A stretch of 8,396 nt of DNA from Haliscomenobacter sp038240665 (GCA_038240665.1 JBBRGN010000219.1:1-8396), one strand, 5' to 3'. Shown: positions 1-6,792, numbered from the stretch's first letter. Notes: generated from the sequence alone by a model not told the origin. Made by a program: numbers and translations.

Positions 1-585
1 AGCTACATGACGAGCAGCGTTGATCATTGCCGCCGTCATTGTGACGCGGAACATGTCTACTTCTTCCACAAAAATTTCCTTTACCCCAATCGAAGTTTCA
101 TGCACGATCGAAGTACCCGGGAAAAGCGAGGCCGTATGACCATTGTCACCTAAGCCTAAGAAAATGAGATCCAATTCAAGCGGATTTCCTGCGCCAAAAA
201 AAGCGCGAATCTGGGCATCGTAAGTCGCTGCGGCCTCGGCAGGAGGCAAATTGACTGGCGTGATGAAAATGTTTTGTGTCGGTAGGGCTACTTTGTTCAG
301 CAGGATGTTTTTAGCCACCAAGGCGTTATTGCGTTCATCATCCAGCGGTACACAGCGTTCATCTCCCCAAAATACATAGGTATGCTCCCAAGGGATCTGC
401 TCGTTGTAGGGTGCAGTAGCCAGCAGCGCGTGCAATTGTCCGGGTGTACTACCCCCAGAGAGGGCGATGCTAAACCGCCCTCTCTTTGTTACTGCTTCGT
501 TGGCCAATAGCACAATTTGGCGAGCTACTGTTTCAAAAAGCAGGGTAGTGGTATCAAAAACATAGATGTTGTCTTGCCTATTCAT
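1..585 (-). CDS. pgl: 6-phosphogluconolactonase, 3' end cut by window edge
   Basis: Hydrolyses 6-phosphoglucono-1,5-lactone to 6-phosphogluconate, the second oxidative pentose-phosphate step, in the cytoplasm. I translated it by hand from the ATG at 585: 195 codons stay open to base 1. Family motifs are in the expected order: SGGSTP (residues 43-48, phosphate-binding loop), WGDERCVP (73-80) and GLGDNGHTASLFPG (144-157, containing His150), then a RVTMTAAMINAARHV stretch (180-194) matching the RxTLT..lN.A block. Pgl/DevB proteins are usually about 230-240 residues, so some 40 C-terminal residues lie beyond the window. It is the last gene seen in the rpiB-gnd-zwf-pgl operon, starting 12 bases after the zwf stop. 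AGGA lies immediately before the ATG, too close to be an ordinary Shine-Dalgarno site. The start is supported by the short gap and the normal distance to SGGSTP. No frameshift was seen. Confidence 0.96.
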   Translation of the reverse strand, partial: MNRQDNIYVFDTTTLLFETVARQIVLLANEAVTKRGRFSIALSGGSTPGQLHALLATAPYNEQIPWEHTYVFWGDERCVPLDDERNNALVAKNILLNKVALPTQNIFITPVNLPPAEAAATYDAQIRAFFGAGNPLELDLIFLGLGDNGHTASLFPGTSIVHETSIGVKEIFVEEVDMFRVTMTAAMINAARHVA

Positions 586-597
586 TCCTAGTTGTAA

Positions 598-2100
598 TTA
601 TAAAGGTTCCGCGATCCAGTGGTGGCCATCTCTGGCAACCAAAGTTTCCGCTTCTTCTGGTCCGTCGGAACCGGCGGCGTAGTTGGGGAAGGTAGAAGAT
701 GGATTACTTTCCCATTTGTTGATGATGGGCATGATGAGTTCCCACGCTGCTTCCACCTGATCGGCGCGCATAAACAAGGTAGCGTCGCCTTCCATTACAT
801 CCAGCAACAAGGTTTCGTAAGCTTCGGGGGTGCCCTTGGTATACGTATCGCTGTAGTCAAACTTCATGTTGACCGGATTAAGCAACATCTTCAAACCGGG
901 TCTTTTGGCCAAAAACTTGAGTTTGATCCCCATCGTTGGTTGAATATTCAAAATCAAACTATTGGGCTGCCAGTTGTCGGTAGCTTCGTTGGGGAAAGAC
1001 TGGTGCGGAACTGGGCGAAACTGGATTGTGATCACAGAAATCGACTCGCTCATGCGTTTGCCACTGCGCAAGTAAAAAGGAACACCCTGCCAACGCCAGT
1101 TGTCAATGAAGAATTTTATCGCCGCAAAAGTATCGGTGTTGGATTCGGGTTTTACATCGGCTTCTTCCCGGTAGCCAGGTACTTTGTTGCCTTGCATCCA
1201 ACCTTCCGCATATTGACCGCGTACCGCGTTTAGGTGAATTTCATCGCGTTTGAATTCGCGCATGGCATGTAATACATCCACTTTGCGGTTTCTTACTTCA
1301 TCGGCGTCAAATGAAACGGGTGGTTCCATGGCGATCAAACAGAGCAATTGTAGCAAGTGGTTTTGAATCATATCGCGGAGTGCGCCTGATGTTTCGTAGT
1401 AATTCCCACGGTTTTCTACGCCCAGTTTTTCCGATACCGTGATTTGTACATGATCGATGTAATTGCGGTTCCAAATGGGTTCAAAAAGCGCATTGGCAAA
1501 ACGGAATGCCATGATGTTCTGTACTGTTTCTTTACCGAGGTAGTGGTCGATGCGGTAGATTTGACTTTCTTCAAAAATGGCGCGTAGGGCAGCGTTTAGT
1601 TTTTTGGCGCTCTCCAAATCATGACCAAAAGGTTTTTCCACGACCAATCGACTGCGTTGGCGGTCTTTACCCAGTCCTGCTTTGCCGATTTTTTCGGAAA
1701 TCGGCTCCATAAACTGCGGGGGTACAGCTAAGTAAAAAATGTGGTTGGATTTGGTACCCCATTCAGATTCCAGCTCTTGCAGCCTTTTTTTGATGTCATT
1801 GAACGTCTCATCGGAGCCATAATCCGCTTTCTTGTATTCAATGAGTTTGGAAAACTGTTCCCATTGTTCGGGTACGGTTTTACCACTACGAGAAAACTTG
1901 TCCACGCCATCTTTAAAATGTTGGCTGAATTCCTCAGGACTCATTTCAGTCCTTCCCAAGCCAATCATCTTAAAGTTTTCAGGCGTCCATTTATCCAAAA
2001 ACAGGTTGTAAATCGCGGGCATCAATTTGCGTTGGGCAAGGTCGCCACTTGCACCGATGATGATGACAACCGTAGGATCGATTTTTATATTGGTGTTCAT
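598..2100 (-). CDS. zwf: glucose-6-phosphate 1-dehydrogenase
   Basis: Oxidises glucose-6-phosphate to 6-phosphogluconolactone with reduction of NAD(P)+, the entry step of the oxidative pentose-phosphate pathway. The 500-residue length is normal. The N-terminal Rossmann domain has GASGDLAQRKL at residues 16-26 and an Arg in IGLGRT (Arg50) at the place where Leuconostoc G6PDH has Arg46 for the NADP 2'-phosphate. EKPFG is at 155-159. The substrate/catalytic motif RIDHYLGKE is at 183-191 (His186), and the second catalytic His is in MIQNHLLQ (His248). The large C-terminal domain runs on to GHHWIAEPL. A longer reading from a TTG at 2127 would add nine residues and overlap gnd by 13 bases. I chose the ATG at 2100 because it leaves a 14-base gap after gnd and puts the glycine motif at the usual place. 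No strong Shine-Dalgarno is visible, as is common in Bacteroidota. Confidence 0.98.
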   Translation of the reverse strand: MNTNIKIDPTVVIIIGASGDLAQRKLMPAIYNLFLDKWTPENFKMIGLGRTEMSPEEFSQHFKDGVDKFSRSGKTVPEQWEQFSKLIEYKKADYGSDETFNDIKKRLQELESEWGTKSNHIFYLAVPPQFMEPISEKIGKAGLGKDRQRSRLVVEKPFGHDLESAKKLNAALRAIFEESQIYRIDHYLGKETVQNIMAFRFANALFEPIWNRNYIDHVQITVSEKLGVENRGNYYETSGALRDMIQNHLLQLLCLIAMEPPVSFDADEVRNRKVDVLHAMREFKRDEIHLNAVRGQYAEGWMQGNKVPGYREEADVKPESNTDTFAAIKFFIDNWRWQGVPFYLRSGKRMSESISVITIQFRPVPHQSFPNEATDNWQPNSLILNIQPTMGIKLKFLAKRPGLKMLLNPVNMKFDYSDTYTKGTPEAYETLLLDVMEGDATLFMRADQVEAAWELIMPIINKWESNPSSTFPNYAAGSDGPEEAETLVARDGHHWIAEPL

Positions 2101-2114
2101 TTGTAAGGTGATTT

Positions 2115-3527
2115 TTAGTGATTCCAATGGGTGTGGAAAGTACCTGTTTGGTCAATTCGTTCGTAAGTATGTGCGCCGAAATAGTCGCGTTGCGCTTGGA
2201 TCAAGTTGGCTGGTAAGCGCTCGTGTCGGTAAGCATCGTAGTACACCAAGGAAGCGGAGTAAGCCGCAAAGGGGATCCCCAAGCCAATGGCAGTTTGAAG
2301 TACTGAGCGCATATCTGCTTGAAGACCGTCAATGGTTTTCGCCAAAGAAGCATCCAAAAGTAAATTCGCCAACTGATCATCTTTGGCAAAAGCAGCACGA
2401 ATGTCCTCCAACAAAGCGGCACGAATGATACAACCTCCCCTCCAAATACTGGCAACTTGGTGTAGTTGCAACTCAAATTTGTAGGTTTCAGAAGCTTTTT
2501 TCAACAGCGCCAAACCCTGGGCATAAGTAGTGATCATGGCAAAATGGAACGCTTTTTCCAAAGTGTCGATCAAGGCTTTTTTATCCAAAGGAGCGGAAGC
2601 AGGAGGGCCACTAAGGATTTTAGCGGCCATTTCGCGTTCTGTTTTTAGTCCCGACATATAACGCATCATCACTGAGGTGTCAATTGCTGGAATAGGAACT
2701 GCTTGATCCAGCGCATCATTGGAAGTCCAAGCACCGGTACCTTTTTGGCGGGCAGCATCCAGGATCATATCGACCAAATGATTTTTCGTCAATTCGTCTT
2801 TTTGAGTAAAGATATCGGCAGTGATTTCGATCAAAAAAGACTGAAGCGGACCTTGGTTCCAAGTATGGAATACAGTATGTAACTCCTCATTGGTCAATTG
2901 AGCCCCTTCTTTTAAGAGATGGTAGGTTTCAGAAATCAATTGCATCAAGGCATACTCTATACCATTGTGCACCATTTTTACATAATGACCAGCCGAACCC
3001 CAGCCCAACCAAGCCACGCAAGGCTCGCCATTGACCTTAGCCGACACTGCTTCCAACATCGGCGCCAAACGCTTGTAGGCTTCTTTGTCGCCGCCAGGCA
3101 TGATACTGGGGCCAAAACGGGCGCCCGATTCGCCACCTGATACGCCGATGCCAACAAAATGGAGGTTGTCTTTTTTGAGTCGCTCCACCCGCACATTGGT
3201 ATCGGTAAAGTGGGAGTTGCCACAATCCACTAAAAGATCGCCGGGTTCCAATAGTGGCTTGAATTCCTCGACCACTGCATCAACGATGGGCCCAGCAGGA
3301 ACCAGCATCATGATCACCCTTGGTGTCTCTAATGCTTGTACAAATTCAGCAACAGTTCGCGCGCCAAAAATTTCGCGTTCGCCAGCTTCTTTTTCCAGCG
3401 CTTCTACCTTGCTCAGGTCTTTGTCGAAACCCGCTACAGCAAATCCGTGATCGCTCATGTTGAACAGGAGGTTGCGCCCCATGGTTCCGAGACCAATCAT
3501 GCCGTAGTCGTACTTTTTATCCGTCAT
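2115..3527 (-). CDS. gnd: 6-phosphogluconate dehydrogenase, decarboxylating
   Basis: Oxidatively decarboxylates 6-phosphogluconate to ribulose-5-phosphate and CO2 in the cytoplasm. The 470-residue length fits the long, dimeric Gnd class. Seen in order: nucleotide-binding GLGTMGRNL (12-20); GNSHFTDT (103-110); GVSGGESGARFGPSIMPGG (128-146); KMVHNGIEY (184-192), with Lys184 and Glu191 at the catalytic Lys183/Glu190 positions of the sheep enzyme; ILDAARQKGTGAW (255-267, the family signature with Ala for the usual Lys before Trp); RGGCIIRA (363-370); and the C-terminal QRDYFGAHTYER (446-457), which holds Arg447 and His453 for the substrate phosphate of the partner subunit. Oddity: at the end of the second beta strand it reads F-D-K-D (34-37) where NADP-dependent enzymes read F-N-R-T/S, suggesting altered cofactor preference. 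It starts 36 bases after rpiB and is followed 14 bases later by zwf. Confidence 0.98.
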   Translation of the reverse strand: MTDKKYDYGMIGLGTMGRNLLFNMSDHGFAVAGFDKDLSKVEALEKEAGEREIFGARTVAEFVQALETPRVIMMLVPAGPIVDAVVEEFKPLLEPGDLLVDCGNSHFTDTNVRVERLKKDNLHFVGIGVSGGESGARFGPSIMPGGDKEAYKRLAPMLEAVSAKVNGEPCVAWLGWGSAGHYVKMVHNGIEYALMQLISETYHLLKEGAQLTNEELHTVFHTWNQGPLQSFLIEITADIFTQKDELTKNHLVDMILDAARQKGTGAWTSNDALDQAVPIPAIDTSVMMRYMSGLKTEREMAAKILSGPPASAPLDKKALIDTLEKAFHFAMITTYAQGLALLKKASETYKFELQLHQVASIWRGGCIIRAALLEDIRAAFAKDDQLANLLLDASLAKTIDGLQADMRSVLQTAIGLGIPFAAYSASLVYYDAYRHERLPANLIQAQRDYFGAHTYERIDQTGTFHTHWNH

Positions 3528-3563
3528 GGTTAAAAGGATTTTTTAGGGTGTATCAGAATGTTT

Positions 3564-4016
3564 TTATTTTAGATTTTCTTTTTCCAAGGCAGCGATTTTT
3601 GCCAAACGTGCCATATGGCGCGCTTCATTGGAAAAATGCGCATTCAAAAAGGTAAAAACGATATCGTGCGCCAAAGCGATTCCAATCACCCGCTCGCCCA
3701 TACACAACACATTGACATCGTCATGTTCCACTGCCTGACGAGCAGAGTAAGTATCATGGCAAACACCCGCGCGGATGTCTTTGAATTTGTTGGCGGCGAT
3801 GCTTACCCCAACGGCGCTACCACAGATGAGGATGCCTTTTGCGGAAGTACCTTGCTGAATGGCTCTGGCCAAATCAGCAGCATGATCAGGATAATCAGTA
3901 GGCGCTTCGCTGTTGGTTCCCAGGTCGATGACCTCGTAACCTGCGTGGATCAGATCCTGGATGAGGATGGTTTTGTAGGGGAAGCCAGCATGATCTGAGG
4001 CGATGGTTACTTTCAT
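3564..4016 (-). CDS. rpiB: ribose-5-phosphate isomerase B
   Basis: Interconverts ribulose-5-phosphate and ribose-5-phosphate, joining the oxidative and non-oxidative branches. The 150-residue length is typical of the RpiB/LacAB family. Visible: SDHAG (7-11), with Asp8 and His9 in the substrate pocket; DYPD (41-44); GILICGSAVGVSIAANK (61-77), with Cys65 corresponding to catalytic Cys66 of E. coli RpiB and Ser67 replacing its Thr; and EHDDVNVLCMGERVIG (97-112), with His98 corresponding to the ring-opening His99. The E. coli loop reads CGTGIG, so CGSAVG is a variant but keeps the essential residues. It is the first gene of the minus-strand operon, so its upstream region (4017-4330) should contain the operon promoter; no exact TAnnTTTG box was found there on this strand. 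LacA/LacB-type galactose-6-phosphate isomerase is the alternative, but the gene neighbours argue strongly for RpiB. Confidence 0.96.
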   Translation of the reverse strand: MKVTIASDHAGFPYKTILIQDLIHAGYEVIDLGTNSEAPTDYPDHAADLARAIQQGTSAKGILICGSAVGVSIAANKFKDIRAGVCHDTYSARQAVEHDDVNVLCMGERVIGIALAHDIVFTFLNAHFSNEARHMARLAKIAALEKENLK

Positions 4017-4330
4017 TGGTTTTTCGCTTAAATGATCCCAGTCGATTTTTTGATTAAAGTTGGTTAGCAGAAGAATGATTGGCTCAAAAAATCTTTGTTT
4101 TTGATCTCAATCACGTCCGCCACATTAGCTCTTGTGATAACGAGCAAACGCCTATTCTACTTACAAGAAGTAATCAATGCAAAGAAAGTTTATTTTGAAT
4201 TGTATAAACCGTAATGGTAACGACAATAAGTAAAAATTCTAGTTTTACCCTCGACTTAATGAGAAATGTTTTTGTTTTACCCTTCAGTAAACGGGTTTAA
4301 CTTTTAATTTGCTCACTTTAAAGTAATCAC
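4017..4330. other. divergent intergenic region, rpiB operon / outer-membrane gene
   Basis: This 314-base AT-rich stretch separates the divergent starts of rpiB (minus) and the outer-membrane protein gene (plus), so it should hold promoters for both. No open frame with coding character and no RNA gene was recognised. The only structure I can support is a pair of 10-base direct repeats in its right half, listed separately. On the plus strand TTAATTTG (4304-4311) is one base off the Bacteroidota -7 consensus TAnnTTTG but lacks a TTG at the right distance. On the minus strand no exact match exists. Confidence 0.7.
4242..4283 (+). repeat. 10-base direct repeat pair upstream of outer-membrane gene
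   Basis: GTTTTACCCT occurs exactly at 4242-4251 and 4274-4283, with starts 32 bases apart, about three helical turns. The second copy is followed by GTAAACGGGTTTAAC, which is partly its inverted complement (GTTTTACCC against GGGTTTAAC matches at 7 of 9 positions). The arrangement suits a dimeric or repeated protein-binding site before the gene at 4331, but that is inference; an AT-rich spacer can yield such repeats by chance. Confidence 0.4.
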
Positions 4331-5200
4331 ATGCACTCAAAGATTGGTTATGTCCTCTGCATTTTGTTGTTTTTCTTTTCTTTACTGAATGCCCAAGGGC
4401 CGATAGATGGCTATTTAAAAGGCAAGGGGAACTTTGATCTGGCACCTTCGATCTCCAACAACGCTTCTAGTACCTTTCGTGGAGCAAAGGGTTCGCTATA
4501 CAATTTTAGTTTTCGTTCCAATTTGGTGGGATTGTTTGGCGAATACGGGATTTCCAAAAATTTGGATGTAGTAGGCACGGCAGCTTACATCATCACGCCG
4601 ACTCAAAGCGGATTTCAGGATGGCAGTATTTTTGCCAAATACCGTTTTTGGAAAAGTAACCTCGATAAACCTTTTCGGGTGCATGCTTTGGGAGCAATTG
4701 GCGCTAGCTTTCCTTTGTCCAATTACAAACCGATCGTTTCGGGCGCTTTGGGTACACGTGCTGTTAGCATTCCAGCCCGTTTTATTCTTCAGGTTGAAAC
4801 GCCGGTTGGCTTGTTTGTCAATTTTACAACCGGCTATACTTGGCGGCTCGATCAGGTCTCGGTAGGTGATGTCCAAGACCTTCGACTCCTGCGACCCGAT
4901 TATCAGGCTATTCGCCCAGCCCATTATTCGACTTACTTGCTAAAAATCGGGTTGCCTAAAGCTCATTACTATATAGATGCCTGGTTTGAATGGCAACGGA
5001 CCCATGGTGGCAGCAATTACGCTGTTGATCAAATCGAATTCCCGCAAAATTATGGCGTTGATTACCAGCAGATCGGGGGAACTTTTTATTATTCCGAAAA
5101 TCAAAAAGTAGGTTACTACCTCAGTTCGGCCGGCATTTTGGGTGGAAGAAATGTGAGTCAAGTATTTCGCATTACCTTAGGATTGGTAATAAAGCTTTAA
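4331..5200 (+). CDS. predicted outer-membrane beta-barrel protein of unknown function
   Basis: A 289-residue protein with a clear signal peptide: short basic start (Lys4), hydrophobic core about residues 7-19, and likely cleavage after Ala21 in LLNAQG, a common Bacteroidota pattern. The mature part is rich in aromatic residues and Gly and in alternating hydrophobic/polar strands, for example residues 54-110 and the last dozen residues (VFRITLGLVIKL), as in outer-membrane barrels. The stretch GISKNLDVVGTAAYI resembles the strand-turn pattern of Phenol_MetA_deg/SphA-like barrel proteins; this is only a family-level resemblance. No catalytic motif and no TonB box were recognised. It is divergent from rpiB and on the same strand as the DedA gene 133 bases downstream. 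The substrate is unknown; a porin-like or structural role is possible. Confidence 0.85.
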   Translation: MHSKIGYVLCILLFFFSLLNAQGPIDGYLKGKGNFDLAPSISNNASSTFRGAKGSLYNFSFRSNLVGLFGEYGISKNLDVVGTAAYIITPTQSGFQDGSIFAKYRFWKSNLDKPFRVHALGAIGASFPLSNYKPIVSGALGTRAVSIPARFILQVETPVGLFVNFTTGYTWRLDQVSVGDVQDLRLLRPDYQAIRPAHYSTYLLKIGLPKAHYYIDAWFEWQRTHGGSNYAVDQIEFPQNYGVDYQQIGGTFYYSENQKVGYYLSSAGILGGRNVSQVFRITLGLVIKL

Positions 5201-5333
5201 TGGGTATTAGAAAAGTGTAACCTGTACCATCCATCTCCCGTTTAAATCCAAATACACGCTAAAAACCAATAAATCGACATTCGATGCCAAAAAAGTGTTT
5301 CTTTTGCAGGATCATTCTACAAAACCCAATCGC

Positions 5334-5990
5334 ATGTTTCTGTTTATAGGTCAAATTATCGATTTCATCCTCAAGATTGACGAACATTTACTCGATCTGG
5401 TCAACCAATATGGCAATCAGGTATACGTCATCCTTTTTGTGATCATTTTTGCAGAAACGGGGTTGGTAGTCACCCCTTTTTTGCCTGGTGATAGCTTGTT
5501 TTTTGCCGCAGGTGCATTGGCTGCGGCCAGTAAACTGGACATTAGAATCTTGATTGTTCTTTTTTTGATCGCCGCTATTTTGGGCAATATTACCAACTAT
5601 GCGATTGGAAGGTACATCGGCCCACGTATTTTCCAGATCAAGAGCCGCTGGATCAAAATTGAATACCTGGAGCGTACTAAAGCTTTTTATGATAAATATG
5701 GGGTAACTGCCGTAGTTTTGAGTCGTTTTGTTCCTATTTTTCGCAGTTTTGTCCCTTTTGTAGCCGGAATTGGTCAAATGCCTTGGGGAACTTATGTTTT
5801 TTATACCATCTTGAGCGGCGTACTTTGGGTAATCCCGATTACGCTATTGGGTTATTTGTTTGGCGATCTTCCAATAATAAAACACAATTTCAGTTTAGCC
5901 ATACTGGGCGTTATTGGCATATCTTTGCTGCCTGTAGTGGTTCAGGCTGCAATCAATTTTTTCAAAAAAAGCCTGAATAAGGCATTGTAG
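5334..5990 (+). CDS. dedA: DedA-family inner-membrane protein (DedA/VTT domain)
   Basis: A polytopic membrane protein of the DedA superfamily. Members support membrane homeostasis, and several act as polyprenyl-phosphate or phospholipid flippases/transporters dependent on proton motive force. The 218 residues align along their length with E. coli DedA (219 residues), including the N-terminal IDFILKIDEHL block. Key motifs: ETGLVVTPFLPGDSLFFAAG (41-60), the re-entrant loop, and RFVPIFRSFVPFVAGIGQMP (131-150). Glu41, Asp53, Arg131 and Arg137 have the same spacing as the essential Glu39, Asp51, Arg130 and Arg136 of E. coli YqjA. A GTG at 5295 gives 13 extra residues (MFLLQDHSTKPNR) of no family character; the ATG at 5334 matches the family N-terminus and was chosen. 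Its stop lies 29 bases from the 3' end of the convergent lipoprotein gene. The exact substrate cannot be told from sequence. Confidence 0.94.
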   Translation: MFLFIGQIIDFILKIDEHLLDLVNQYGNQVYVILFVIIFAETGLVVTPFLPGDSLFFAAGALAAASKLDIRILIVLFLIAAILGNITNYAIGRYIGPRIFQIKSRWIKIEYLERTKAFYDKYGVTAVVLSRFVPIFRSFVPFVAGIGQMPWGTYVFYTILSGVLWVIPITLLGYLFGDLPIIKHNFSLAILGVIGISLLPVVVQAAINFFKKSLNKAL

Positions 5991-6020
5991 GAAAAACTCA
6001 ACACCTTATTCTACCTTATT
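5976..6020. terminator. possible shared bidirectional terminator
   Basis: AATAAGG (5976-5982), at the end of the DedA gene, is the inverted complement of CCTTATT, which occurs twice (6004-6010 and 6014-6020). A nearby TAG/CTA extends the pairing to the distal copy with a bulge. It spans the short gap between convergent genes, where a two-way terminator would be expected. The stem is AT-rich, the loop is long and there is no clear T-tract, so the support is weak. Confidence 0.25.
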
Positions 6021-6622
6021 TACTTACATTCCCATTCCTTTACTTTAGAAACCACGTCGTTGGCAGCTTGGGAGTCCAGCTTAAAGTTGCGATCAGCAGT
6101 AATGGTCAGTTTGTAAGTACCCGTTGCCTCACAACTACTTCCCCAATCCCGAGAAACCGCCAGTTTGTAAGTACCTGAACTCGCAGTGAGGTAATCCTTT
6201 ACTTTTTGTCCAGCGGTATTGGCATTGCAATCATTGACCGAGTTGCAACGCAGTTCCTTATTGGTTTTGGTAAATTGGTTCAAGCCACCTATGGCATCAT
6301 CTTGGAAGTACAAAGCAATCTGCGCCGTAGAACCTTTAGAAACTTCGCTTACTGAAAAGGTCACTTTGGTGCCTTTGGCAAACTGCAACTCAAAAATATC
6401 TTGGCAGTTTTGGCCGGTAGCACATCTCCAACTAAAGACTTTTTCAAAGCTGTTGAACTCGCCCTCAAAACCCTTGGGATCGTCAGGAACAGTGGTTCCT
6501 ATTGTGGGGGTGGTGACGCTGTCTTTTTTGCAGGAAAAAAACAAACAAGTAGCACCTAAAACTAAGATTGCCAGCAGCGAAAATCGAAGTCGAACAGCAG
6601 TTGGAAGTGAAAGAATAGACAT
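6020..6622 (-). CDS. hypothetical Cys-rich lipoprotein
   Basis: A 200-residue protein not assigned to a known family. It starts with a type II signal peptide: basic residues (Arg11, Arg13), a hydrophobic core 14-30, and lipobox LFFSC with Cys31 as the lipidated residue, followed by KKDS. A Lys/Asp-rich start after the Cys is common in Bacteroidota lipoproteins and may favour surface export (inference). A low-complexity Thr/Pro linker (37-48) follows. The rest looks like a beta-rich domain with strands FELQFAKGTKVTFSV (77-91), AQIALYF (100-106), GTYKLAVSRD (150-159) and GTYKLTITAD (168-177). The two GTYKL repeats recall pre-peptidase C-terminal (PPC)-like beta sandwiches, at low confidence. 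Six Cys in the mature part beyond Cys31 (67, 73, 126, 132, 164, 199) could form three disulfides. It is convergent with the DedA gene and divergent from tkt. No catalytic motif was seen. Confidence 0.82.
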   Translation of the reverse strand: MSILSLPTAVRLRFSLLAILVLGATCLFFSCKKDSVTTPTIGTTVPDDPKGFEGEFNSFEKVFSWRCATGQNCQDIFELQFAKGTKVTFSVSEVSKGSTAQIALYFQDDAIGGLNQFTKTNKELRCNSVNDCNANTAGQKVKDYLTASSGTYKLAVSRDWGSSCEATGTYKLTITADRNFKLDSQAANDVVSKVKEWECK

Positions 6623-6677
6623 GTTTGGAATCGGTTTTGGTTAAAAAATAGAAGTAAAAGGAATAATTCAAAGCGTA

Positions 6678-6721
6678 TTTCGGTGCTGATTATTGTTTTT
6701 GCGGCGACGTTTTCACCGAAA
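6678..6721. repeat. 8-base inverted repeat with 28-base loop
   Basis: TTTCGGTG (6678-6685) and CACCGAAA (6714-6721) are perfect inverted complements. The loop contains a GC-rich GCGGCGACG patch. Eight bases downstream is the perfect 12-base palindrome TTTTGGCCAAAA (6730-6741). The role is unknown: an operator for the divergent lipoprotein gene, or a degraded repeat. Confidence 0.45.
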
Positions 6722-6792
6722 AATGGCTTTTTTGGCCAAAAGATGGGCTTTCAAAAGGCATAAATCGCGTTTCATACAGTTATTCAAAAGAA

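Noticed and set aside
619..1233. A 204-codon plus-strand open frame inside zwf
   Set aside because: It lies wholly antisense to strongly conserved zwf codons, has no recognisable domain and no start context; it is a shadow of the coding bias on the other strand.
2101..2127. Nine-residue N-terminal extension of zwf from a TTG start
   Set aside because: It would overlap gnd, uses a rare start, and the added residues are not part of the family; the ATG at 2100 fits better.
4128..4147. GCTC...GAGC hairpin with a lac-operator-like TTGTGATAAC stretch in the rpiB upstream region
   Set aside because: Only four paired bases and a chance-level resemblance; no regulator gene is nearby.
4304..4311. TTAATTTG as a promoter -7 box for the outer-membrane gene
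   Set aside because: One base differs from TAnnTTTG and no TTG lies 17-23 bases upstream, so it is not separable from AT-rich background.
4496..4924. A 142-codon minus-strand open frame inside the outer-membrane protein gene
   Set aside because: It is antisense to a gene with a clear signal peptide and barrel pattern, its translation has no family features, and no promoter or ribosome site was seen.
5299..5306. TTCTTTTG as a promoter -7 box for the DedA-family gene
   Set aside because: The key A is missing and no -33 element is seen at the right distance.
5295..5333. GTG start for the DedA-family gene
   Set aside because: The 13 extra residues do not align with E. coli DedA, whose N-terminus matches the ATG at 5334.
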